NCBI RefSeq assembly: GCF_019693215.1
Contig: NZ_CP081183.1
Span: forward strand, 2,545,226-2,609,225
Reading direction: 5' to 3'
DNA from: Salinarchaeum sp. IM2453
Lineage (GTDB): Archaea > Halobacteriota > Halobacteria > Halobacteriales > Salinarchaeaceae
Length of the DNA stretch: 64,000 nt
The notes below the pieces were generated by a model, which was not told the DNA's origin, ran no database searches, and saw only the letters and a list, made by a program, of their open reading frames with translations. Of this stretch, positions 17,624-25,085 are shown one piece after another (the stretch's first letter is position 1; each line of letters begins with the position of its first letter). The translations under genes and the position numbers were made by a program.

Positions 17624-18607
17624 ATGTCAACAAAGCGGTTGAAGAGTATTGTCCCAATGTACGGAGGGGCAACCCAGTACGTGGAGACACTCGATGATAT
17701 CCTTGATTTTGTGAGAGCACATAATCCGACAACAGACGAAATCATCGGGTGGCATCGTGGAAGCTTTCCGCAGGTGTCTAGTCAAGATTCGATTATGCGA
17801 CGAGTACAGTATCTTCAGCAGGTTGGCTTTATCGATCAAAAGGATAACCAGTGGACAATTGACGAGTTGGGAAATGAATATCTCAACAATAGAGAACTCA
17901 AACGACTGTTAGAGATTATGTGTGACCGGAATGTTGGATTACGAAGTCTTCTGTATGAGTTATCATCCGGTCCAATGACACTTGAAGAAATCAATGCACA
18001 GCAGTTGAACACGCATCCGGAGCTGGGATGGAATCCGGAAAAGACTGATATGGCCAAACAGCGAACCAACTGGCTCAGAAGCATGGATGCGGTCGAACGG
18101 ACAAATGGTAACTATCAGTTAACTGAACAAGGAAGATCATTCATCAGTCAAGCAATTGGGGAGTGGGCTAGCGCAGAACAGTTGACGTCTGCGGAGAATG
18201 AGTTTGACGCAGGAACGTATGAGACAACAGTGCAGGCTCGGGCAGTGGACCCAGAGTTTCGGGCTTCGGCATTATCACGATATGAGCATGAATGTCCGAT
18301 TTCTGGAGTTGATCACCCGAGACTTTTGGACGTCGCACATGTGCTACCGTGGAGCGAATATCCCGATCACAGAGCGGATTTATCCAACGTAGTTGTCCTA
18401 AGCAAAACACATCATGCTGCATTCGATCAGGGATTCTTTACAATTGATCAGAATTACACATTGCAAGTAAATCCTGATTTTACCACGCAAAGTGACTTAC
18501 TACGCCAGACAATTTGCAGTCAAGATGGCGAGCGGGTTCCAACGCTGGAAGAGCAACTAAATGATGACTATGTCGCACAACATAATGCTGAGTTCAACTG
18601 GGTATAA
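17624..18607 (+). CDS. HNH endonuclease with N-terminal winged-helix region
   Basis: A 327-residue protein. Residues 1-190 contain two winged-helix-like segments (DILDFVRAHNPTTDEIIGW; TLEEINAQQLNTHPELGW). Residues 218-275 are an HNH_2-type nuclease: a CPISG motif, LLDVAHVLPWSEYPDHRADL with the His and Asn/Asp positions, and NVVVLSKTHHAAFDQGFF with the final His pair. It probably cuts DNA in a metal-dependent way. Its gene starts 47 bases after the PD-(D/E)XK gene and is in the same direction, so they are likely to form one unit. No methyltransferase is visible to protect self DNA. Confidence 0.8.
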   Translation: MSTKRLKSIVPMYGGATQYVETLDDILDFVRAHNPTTDEIIGWHRGSFPQVSSQDSIMRRVQYLQQVGFIDQKDNQWTIDELGNEYLNNRELKRLLEIMCDRNVGLRSLLYELSSGPMTLEEINAQQLNTHPELGWNPEKTDMAKQRTNWLRSMDAVERTNGNYQLTEQGRSFISQAIGEWASAEQLTSAENEFDAGTYETTVQARAVDPEFRASALSRYEHECPISGVDHPRLLDVAHVLPWSEYPDHRADLSNVVVLSKTHHAAFDQGFFTIDQNYTLQVNPDFTTQSDLLRQTICSQDGERVPTLEEQLNDDYVAQHNAEFNWV

Positions 18608-18766
18608 GAAACCGGTTACTATTAATCCAAAAACAAACGATCGATATCATAGATTGTCTTATTCTTGTTTTCACCAGGTGATACGTCAGATAACGGAAAG
18701 TATGCTTAACACGTAGAGATTGGTTTCGCTAATGTTGATAAACATCCTCCAAGAAGTACGTAGCAG

Positions 18767-19612
18767 ATGATATTTGCTCCTGCAGTAGAAGACTTGAACA
18801 CTCTGGACGGTCCGCTCTATGGTCCCAAGTCATTTCGTGACTACGTTCGGGAGCACGATCTCAGTGCAACAAGGACAGCACGGTATATTTCAGTCAACAA
18901 TATTGACGAACTTGATTCATTACTTCGTGAGCATGATATCATGGTGCTGCGTGTTGGATCAGCACCGAACGGGACAGGAACAGCATTTCTACTTGTTGAG
19001 GCCCCGAACGGAATATCAGAGTATTTTCTCAAGGATACAAGATTATTCAAAGACCAAGCACCAGAACAAATCAATAGTCCATTAGAGGAGGATCGATTAC
19101 TGAGCTTCTCGATTTTGCCGACGCTGTCGGAGACGTCGCTGGTCAATTTTGGACTGGCTTCAGGGGCGCTAGCTGAAGCGCTCAGACTTGACACATCAGG
19201 ATCGTTGCCACCACCAGCCACAGGACAGTCAACATTCACATTTGAGCTACGACCTCACAGTGAGATCGACAAAACAGTAACCCACCGTGCCGGTCAGATC
19301 GAAATTGACACGCTATTTGCCGAACGCAGAAACGGAGACATGGCACTGTTCGTTATTGAAGCAAAGACAGGAAGTTACGCGACATTGGCGGCGCACAAAC
19401 TTGTATACCCAATTTTGGCGATAGCTGATGCTGTGCCAGTCCACATTGACATTATTCCCGTGTATCTACGGTGTCGACAGGTAAATGATCGGATTATATT
19501 CGACACCACAGAGTGTCGTTTTCCAGATCCTCGGAACCGGCTTGGAGGGCTTGACGAACTAGCCGTGCAGACCGTACGATCTATCGAGATAGAGAGGGAC
19601 TTGTACAAATAA
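18767..19612 (+). CDS. Second PD-(D/E)XK-like nuclease protein
   Basis: A 281-residue protein. The C-terminal half carries GQIEIDTLFAERRNGDMALF followed by VIEAKTGSYATLAAHKL: Glu-Ile-Asp and Glu-Ala-Lys in the spacing of a PD-(D/E)XK active site. The N-terminal half (TRTARYISVNNIDELDSLL; FLLVEAPNGISEYFLKD) has no recognised domain. It is predicted soluble. The gap to the upstream HNH gene is 159 bases, in the same direction, so it may be separately transcribed. It looks like part of the same multi-nuclease island. The precise target is unknown. Confidence 0.65.
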   Translation: MIFAPAVEDLNTLDGPLYGPKSFRDYVREHDLSATRTARYISVNNIDELDSLLREHDIMVLRVGSAPNGTGTAFLLVEAPNGISEYFLKDTRLFKDQAPEQINSPLEEDRLLSFSILPTLSETSLVNFGLASGALAEALRLDTSGSLPPPATGQSTFTFELRPHSEIDKTVTHRAGQIEIDTLFAERRNGDMALFVIEAKTGSYATLAAHKLVYPILAIADAVPVHIDIIPVYLRCRQVNDRIIFDTTECRFPDPRNRLGGLDELAVQTVRSIEIERDLYK

Positions 19613-19754
19613 GTTGAGAAGTCAATTTGTAGTTGGCGTGTAGTGTCGACCTGCTAGCCGTTGCAAATTGGTTTTGTGGATCCTGTCGTGATTAGAGATT
19701 GGCATGGAATAACTTGCCAATACAGTTATCTGGATTGACACAGAAAAAGTACAC

Positions 19755-20351
19755 ATGGCAGATGATAAGCGTGGACGAGAGCGAAAAGCACGGAAGGCAG
19801 AGCGACGTCAGATTCGTCGAGAGATTGAAGAGGAGTTAGAACGGATGGATGAGTCCGAGCCACCGATCCCGCCAGAGGAACTTGCTGACGTCGAGGTGGA
19901 GCTTCAAGAACTATCATATCCAGTAACTGGGTCCGAAGTTGTTGATACAGCCGGTGATACAACACTTGAAGGGACAGAGAAAACATACCAAGTGATGGAG
20001 CTTATACCCGATACTAATGCAACGTTTGAGTCACCAGCAGCTGTTCGAGAAGAGATAAAGCGCCCGACCGTAGCGGCCGCGATGAAACGGATTGGTGAAG
20101 CAAGTGATGATCTGTCAAATGGAGAATTATCCTCATCCCAGTATAATACATACAGAAAGACATTGGTTGCACTCAAGGAGATTAAGCCGGATGACAACGA
20201 CGAAGGAGTTGCCGTCATCACGGATTGGATACTCACACACATCGAAGAAAAAGAAAACCTACCAAAGTCCCGGGCTGTACGCCGTCGAGCTGCCAAATTC
20301 TGCAGAAATAATGGATATGAAATTCCCAGAGACGAGTGGATGGGGGTGTAA
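19755..20351 (+). CDS. DUF5789-like haloarchaeal protein
   Basis: A 198-residue, very charged protein. The first 45 residues are a basic/acidic helix (RERKARKAERRQIRREIEEE), followed by LADVEVELQELSYPVTGSEV and a TYQVMELIPDTNATFESPAAV phrase. Around residue 105 comes KRPTVAAAMKRIGEASDDL, the RPTVAxAI/M motif that marks the haloarchaeal DUF5789 family. The C-terminal 75 residues are helical. This family is widespread in Haloarchaea and not characterised. The sequence ends MGV, just before an IS end at 20380. No firm functional call can be made. Confidence 0.65.
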   Translation: MADDKRGRERKARKAERRQIRREIEEELERMDESEPPIPPEELADVEVELQELSYPVTGSEVVDTAGDTTLEGTEKTYQVMELIPDTNATFESPAAVREEIKRPTVAAAMKRIGEASDDLSNGELSSSQYNTYRKTLVALKEIKPDDNDEGVAVITDWILTHIEEKENLPKSRAVRRRAAKFCRNNGYEIPRDEWMGV

Positions 20352-20379
20352 TTCTGTATAATTAAGTCGTATCTTTGGT

Positions 20380-20436
20380 CTCCTCCACACGGCTAAAGCC
20401 GGTGGGCGTTCGCCTCGATACTGCTGTAATATTGAT
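20380..20436 (-). mobile_element. Collapsed MITE: both IS ends fused
   Basis: On the minus strand this reads as the left end of the 500-bp elements (TTACAGC, GAGGCGAACGCCCACCGGC) passing directly into their right end (TTTAGCCGTGTGGAGGAG). The two ends share the foldback CGGCTTTAGCCG, so the small relic is what recombination between the two hairpins of a longer copy would leave. Confidence 0.55.
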
Positions 20437-20795
20437 CTAAAATTTGTCCTACTACTAAATTAAGCACGTGCTGAGAGATCGGTACAGTTAGTTAACGCCT
20501 TCCAGAGGAGAAATCACGCTTTTTGCCATCAGGGACGTCTCGGAAGAGACGAGAGAAACTGTCGCGAAAGTGAACTCGAAAGTCAAAGAACTCGTCAGGA
20601 CACGGGACTCCGGTGACAGGTGTCGTCACCGGAACAAGGCTCTAGCCCCGTCCCCCTCTTTCGTCGTTTGTCGTCGTTTGCTAGAACATACATACAACTA
20701 ACCGTACGACACTAACATAACCGCACTAACATAATTTGGTTAATTCCGTGAGAGATTAACCCTTCTCAGGGGTGGAATTTGCCCCGGGGACATGT
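20437..20795. other. Intergenic region with inverted repeats and tandem short repeats
   Basis: It contains a perfect 9-bp inverted repeat (20609-20633, TCCGGTGAC with 7-base loop), the tandem TCGTCGTTTG repeat near 20662-20681, and CACTAACATAA twice near 20709-20733. A 66-codon frame at 20502-20700 (EITLFAIRDVSEETRETVA) has no start codon and may be a gene fragment. Such repeats could belong to a replication region or a decayed plasmid segment. No gene is called. Confidence 0.35.
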
Positions 20796-21686
20796 TCATC
20801 CGGTGACGACACTTGTCCCCGGACTGGATTGATCACTATCCATCGAGTGTGACTCTCCGGGAATCTCTGCATCATCCGGGATAATGATGCGTCGCTCTTT
20901 GTAGGTCAACCCGTCTGTTCGACGCGTCTTTTTCTTTACCTGAATCCGATTCCGCGTCAGCATATGCATCACGTCGATAATACGAGACACCAGTTTCTTC
21001 GCGTATTCTTGACTCACGTCTGAACGTTCTCGAATAATCCACATCTTCAAATCCGACGCGGAAACATATTCACGGACGTTTTTACACCCACGTTTCCACG
21101 GACTATGCCGATTACCCCGAGAAGCCCACAGCTCAGCCGCCAATTCTTCAGCATCTGAATTTGTCGTTCGGTTAAACGTGTCCTCATCCATCCGGTTTAA
21201 TTTCTGAATTGGTAGTAGATCCTCGTATGGAAGGGCATCAGGGCCATTCGCTTCGATATCATCCGGGAGGTCTTTCGCCTTGTAGAAGACCTCACCGTCT
21301 CGCTTGACTGTCTTTAATTGGTCAGGCCCGTCTGGTAGCAGATCTGGCATGACGTGGTCTTTCCGGAGTTTACTGCCCTTTTGCAGTTCTTTACTGTGCA
21401 GTTCACAGAGCATGTCTCGGTACTGGTCGATCCACTCTGTGACCCAACCTTCTTGCTTAGATTCAAGATCAATGATTGTCGAATTGAGCTCGTCAACTTC
21501 TTCATTCGTTTCTTCGAGCTCTTCACGTAGTTCGTCGTTTTCCTCGCGTAATTCCTCGTTAGCCTCTTTGAGTTCTGCAATCTCGTCTTTCAGCGAGTCA
21601 ATTTGAGCGTCTTTGGCTTCAAGTTGATCAGATAGCTTGATTACCTGCGATTCAAGGGAATCAACTCGTGAAACAAGATCACTCAT
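20796..21686 (-). CDS. Coiled-coil protein of haloarchaeal plasmid/virus type
   Basis: A 296-residue protein. The ATG at 21686 is preceded at 6 bases by GGAGGTG, a strong ribosome-binding site that decides the start. Residues 5-80 form a long coiled coil (LKDEIAELKEANEELREEND and following). The middle (ALPYEDLLPIQKLNRMDEDT, then GCKNVREYVSASDLKMWI) and an RRTDGLTYKERRIIIP phrase match a protein seen on many haloarchaeal plasmids and pleolipovirus-like elements; I recall the family but not a fixed function. A winged-helix-like DNA-binding role is probable. Its tail (SSPGTSVVTG) is encoded by a sequence that is also found inverted at 20609-20635. Confidence 0.65.
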   Translation of the reverse strand: MSDLVSRVDSLESQVIKLSDQLEAKDAQIDSLKDEIAELKEANEELREENDELREELEETNEEVDELNSTIIDLESKQEGWVTEWIDQYRDMLCELHSKELQKGSKLRKDHVMPDLLPDGPDQLKTVKRDGEVFYKAKDLPDDIEANGPDALPYEDLLPIQKLNRMDEDTFNRTTNSDAEELAAELWASRGNRHSPWKRGCKNVREYVSASDLKMWIIRERSDVSQEYAKKLVSRIIDVMHMLTRNRIQVKKKTRRTDGLTYKERRIIIPDDAEIPGESHSMDSDQSSPGTSVVTG

Positions 21687-21770
21687 CACAACCACCTCCA
21701 GTAGTGCTAAAAGCAGGCTGCTGTGCTGGGTTGGTGGCGATGGTATGTGCTAGCGATACACCTGTTCGTG

Positions 21771-21864
21771 CGAGACTTTGATAGTCTCGTAGTGTGTTTC
21801 TCTGCATGGCTTCCGTACTTGCCTACGGGAGCCGTCGCAGGTCGGTGTCCTCGCACCGGCCTGC
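21771..21864. repeat. Two foldback repeats upstream of the coiled-coil gene
   Basis: CGAGACT/AGTCTCG (21771-21789, 5-base loop) and GCAGGTCGGT/ACCGGCCTGC (21837-21864, one G-T pair) can form hairpins. They lie upstream of the minus-strand coiled-coil gene. They could be regulatory sites, terminators or parts of a replication region. This is seen in the sequence; the function is not known. Confidence 0.4.
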
Positions 21865-21984
21865 AACTTCTCACTAATTCTGATCCGCTATCAGAAACAA
21901 GTGTCTCCCGTTGCGTTAATTTCTATTTTCCGACAGTATAAAATTACCTGAATCTGTCTTGCAAGTAACTTTCCAATAATCAGC

Positions 21985-22140
21985 ATGTCATATCAACATC
22001 AACATAGTCCTGATCGTACGGAACGTGTATCGCTTCTGTTTACCGAGATTGACGAAGCATGGGAAACTGAATGGACTCCGGGTAAACTGGAGTCCATGTC
22101 TGAACGCACTCAATCTGAGTTATTGACCCGAATAGGCTGA
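21985..22140 (+). CDS. Possible 51-residue protein
   Basis: A short frame, ATG 21985 to TGA 22140, with acidic haloarchaeal composition (starts MSYQHQHSPDRTERVSLLF, then TEIDEAWETEW). It is helical and has two Trp. No family was recognised. It lies alone between the coiled-coil gene and the MMPL gene, on the plus strand. It may be a small regulator or chance; composition supports a real gene. Confidence 0.4.
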   Translation: MSYQHQHSPDRTERVSLLFTEIDEAWETEWTPGKLESMSERTQSELLTRIG

Positions 22141-22336
22141 AGTTCGTTCCTTGGCCAGCCAAAAGTAACTAATCTTGCTCGTCTGGACATACAGCCTGTG
22201 CGCTCTTGTCCTTCATCGGCATGTACAACTATACATTATCAGATTAATATCTTAGTTATGTGCCGTGGTATCGGAGTAGATCTCATCTTGGGAATACACA
22301 CTATGACGAGAACGGTATCCATCATGAATCAAATAT

Positions 22337-25066
22337 ATGCCAGGTAAGATTGCACGTAAATACGCTGATCTTATCTCATCTCGAAGCAAGCTTGTCGTAG
22401 CGATTATTCTCTTGTTAACCGTTATTGTCGGAGGCGGCGTTGCCGTTGGCGAAATGGACGAAGCTGGGCTTGGTGAGTTTGAAATTGATTCACCAGAGAC
22501 TGAAGCAAGTGACTTTATTGCGGAGAATTACGGCCAACAGGAGGGTGTTGTTTCGCAGATTGTCGTCAGAGATGAGGGTGGAAATGTACTAACACAGGAC
22601 TCGCTGGTGGCTGGGCTTGAATTCCAACAGACAGTGCAGGATGATGACGACCTCAATGCGACACTTGACGGGGACGGGTTTATTGGAGTGGAAAATGTGC
22701 TTGGTTCTGCTGCATATTTCCAAGCAGGTGAACCACCGCAGAGCACTCCGAACGTTACTGAACAGCGAAATGCATTAGCTAATCTTTCCGATGATGAATT
22801 TGATGGGCTGCTTGAATCAACGCTTGATCCTGACGCTGATATCCCGGGTGACCAGGATCCATATCAATTCCTTCCAACCGCATATGAACCGGGTGACACA
22901 ACATCCGAAGCTCGGCTCACGCTCTTACTACAGATCGATGACAGTGGGGAAGATGAAGACCCACAGGCAGCATACGACGCACAGGTCCAGATACAACAGC
23001 TGCTTGCAGACCAGTTCGACGATGCATTTATTTTTGGACAAGGAATTAGTAACGAAGCATCCAGTCAGGCAACCGGCGATAGTTTTGCGATCATCACACC
23101 GTTTGCTCTGATTATCATCATCGTGGTGTTGGGCGTTGCATACCGGGATGTACTTGATTTCTTGCTTGCAATCGGCGGAATTGCACTCGTGTTGATATGG
23201 ATGGCTGGAATCATGGGATGGCTCGAAATCCCGATGAACGTCATTCTTATCGCCGTCCCATTCTTGCTTGTTGGGTTGAGTATTGACTATGCATTACATG
23301 TCGTGATGCGGTATCGTGAGGCAGGATATGGTCGCCTCGATGTGCAACAAAATGGCGAGGAACAGGCAGATGGCAAAAAAGGTGAAACCAACGCCGAACC
23401 AGAAAAGAGAGAATCTAATCCACCAGATGACGGTCTTTCTCGGGCAATGTACCTTCTTATCGAAGGAATCCGAGATGACAAAGCGGCACGTACTGTGTCA
23501 GATGAAGCTCGTGACGATTCTGATGAGGTGGCCCCAGCAGTTCGAATCCGAGCAGCGATGGCTGCCGGGCTGGCAAGTGTCATTCTCGCCATTGGTGCAG
23601 CAACGTTCTCAACCAGTGTCGGGTTTTTTTCAAATATCGTCAGTCCACTGCCAGCAATTCGAGACTTTGCAGTGCTCAGTGGAGCTGGGATTCTTGCAAC
23701 GTTCGTTATCTTCGGTGCGTTCATCCCGGCACTGAAAACTGAAATTGATACCGTTGCTGAAGAGCGATTCGGATGGAATCGGCTGAAGCCTGCGTTTGGC
23801 GTTGGAGAAAGCATCGCAAATCGGCTGCTGTCTGGTATCGCTGCGTCTGTATCTCGTGTTCCGGTTGGTGTCATTATCATAGCCTTCTTGTTAGCGACAG
23901 GGGGCGCGTACGGAGCAACCACAATTGATACTGAGTTTAATCAAGCGGATTTCCTGCCGGAGGACCCACCAGACTGGACAAGCAATCTTCCGGGACCACT
24001 ACAACCCGGGTCATACACAATTAGCGATGATTTCGAGTATCTAAGCACGAACTTTCAGCTCCAAGGCGATGATTCACAGTCACAGATACTAATACGTCCG
24101 AATGGAGGGGAAGTAACAGATGAGGACGTGCTCCCCGCAATTGACAATGCAACTGCTGATGTTGATCCGGATAGTTCCATAGTAATGCGTTCTGATGGGA
24201 CTGCGGCTATTGAGGGCCCGCACACAGTACTGCGTGATGTTGCTTCTGATCATGATGAGCTCAATGCAAAAATCAATGATCGTGATCAGACGGGGAATGG
24301 CCTACCAGATGAAGACGTACAGGAGGTGTATGATCTGCTGTTCGAGCTTGAGGAACAATCGGCAGCGAATGTTCTTAGTCGTGACAATGGCGAGATCACT
24401 TCTGCTCGACTTATCATTAGCGTTCAACGTGCAGAGTCGGTACAGACAATTGCCGATGATACGGCAGTAATCGCTGATCGAATTGAAGCAGACACTACAG
24501 GTATCACGGCTGTTGCTACGGGGATTCCCGTTACAGAAGCCGTGCTGCAAGATGCACTGTTAGAGAATCTGGTTCAAGCATTTGCGATCACACTTGTGAT
24601 TATTTTGGCATTCCTAACATTGCTTTTCTGGTTCAAATACCGTGCACCATCGTTCGGGCCAGTTGTGCTTGCACCAGTTGTTGCGTCGCTTGCCTGGTTG
24701 CTTGGCGTGATGTCTGTGCTCGATATTTCATTCAACAGCGAAACAGCTGTTGTAACAAGTCTCGCAATCGGTCTCGGTGTTGATTACAGTATCCATGCCG
24801 GTGAACGGTTTATCGACGAACGGGAACGACATGATTCATTAGAGGATGCACTCCAAGCAACGATCACAGGGACAGGAGGTGCGCTGCTAGCAAGTGCTGG
24901 TACGACTGCCGCTGCGTTTGGTGTGCTAGCACTGTCTCTTGCTCCACCGCTCCAGCGCTTTGGCATTGTTACTGGAACGGCTGTTGCATTCGCGTTCTTT
25001 GCCTGCATCACGGTCTTGCCGTGCCTGCTGGTCGTTCGAGAACGGTTGAAAGACCGAGGCTCATAG
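22337..25066 (+). CDS. MMPL/RND-superfamily exporter
   Basis: A 909-residue integral membrane protein with the duplicated RND layout: an N-terminal helix (residues 17-37), an extracellular acidic domain, then a helix bundle around 255-470 (FALIIIIVVLGVAYRDVLDF; PFLLVGLSIDYALHVVMRYR with the conserved GxSxDY motif). A second helix at about 510 and a second large extracellular domain follow, and then another bundle near 745-905 (SLAIGLGVDYSIHAGERFID, again GxGxDY). Such proteins use the ion gradient to move lipids, hydrophobic compounds or other substrates out of the membrane. The acidic cytoplasmic loop at 340-390 is unusual. It is convergent with the histidine kinase gene. Confidence 0.9.
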   Translation: MPGKIARKYADLISSRSKLVVAIILLLTVIVGGGVAVGEMDEAGLGEFEIDSPETEASDFIAENYGQQEGVVSQIVVRDEGGNVLTQDSLVAGLEFQQTVQDDDDLNATLDGDGFIGVENVLGSAAYFQAGEPPQSTPNVTEQRNALANLSDDEFDGLLESTLDPDADIPGDQDPYQFLPTAYEPGDTTSEARLTLLLQIDDSGEDEDPQAAYDAQVQIQQLLADQFDDAFIFGQGISNEASSQATGDSFAIITPFALIIIIVVLGVAYRDVLDFLLAIGGIALVLIWMAGIMGWLEIPMNVILIAVPFLLVGLSIDYALHVVMRYREAGYGRLDVQQNGEEQADGKKGETNAEPEKRESNPPDDGLSRAMYLLIEGIRDDKAARTVSDEARDDSDEVAPAVRIRAAMAAGLASVILAIGAATFSTSVGFFSNIVSPLPAIRDFAVLSGAGILATFVIFGAFIPALKTEIDTVAEERFGWNRLKPAFGVGESIANRLLSGIAASVSRVPVGVIIIAFLLATGGAYGATTIDTEFNQADFLPEDPPDWTSNLPGPLQPGSYTISDDFEYLSTNFQLQGDDSQSQILIRPNGGEVTDEDVLPAIDNATADVDPDSSIVMRSDGTAAIEGPHTVLRDVASDHDELNAKINDRDQTGNGLPDEDVQEVYDLLFELEEQSAANVLSRDNGEITSARLIISVQRAESVQTIADDTAVIADRIEADTTGITAVATGIPVTEAVLQDALLENLVQAFAITLVIILAFLTLLFWFKYRAPSFGPVVLAPVVASLAWLLGVMSVLDISFNSETAVVTSLAIGLGVDYSIHAGERFIDERERHDSLEDALQATITGTGGALLASAGTTAAAFGVLALSLAPPLQRFGIVTGTAVAFAFFACITVLPCLLVVRERLKDRGS

Positions 25067-25085
25067 AGCTGGTCTAGCTCACGCA

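Noticed and set aside
20609-20633. CRISPR or iteron array
   Set aside because: Only a single foldback plus a few short repeats are present, with no regular spacing or spacers.
23287-23922. 211-codon minus-strand frame
   Set aside because: It is entirely antisense to the MMPL exporter gene, which has clear family motifs and membrane helices.
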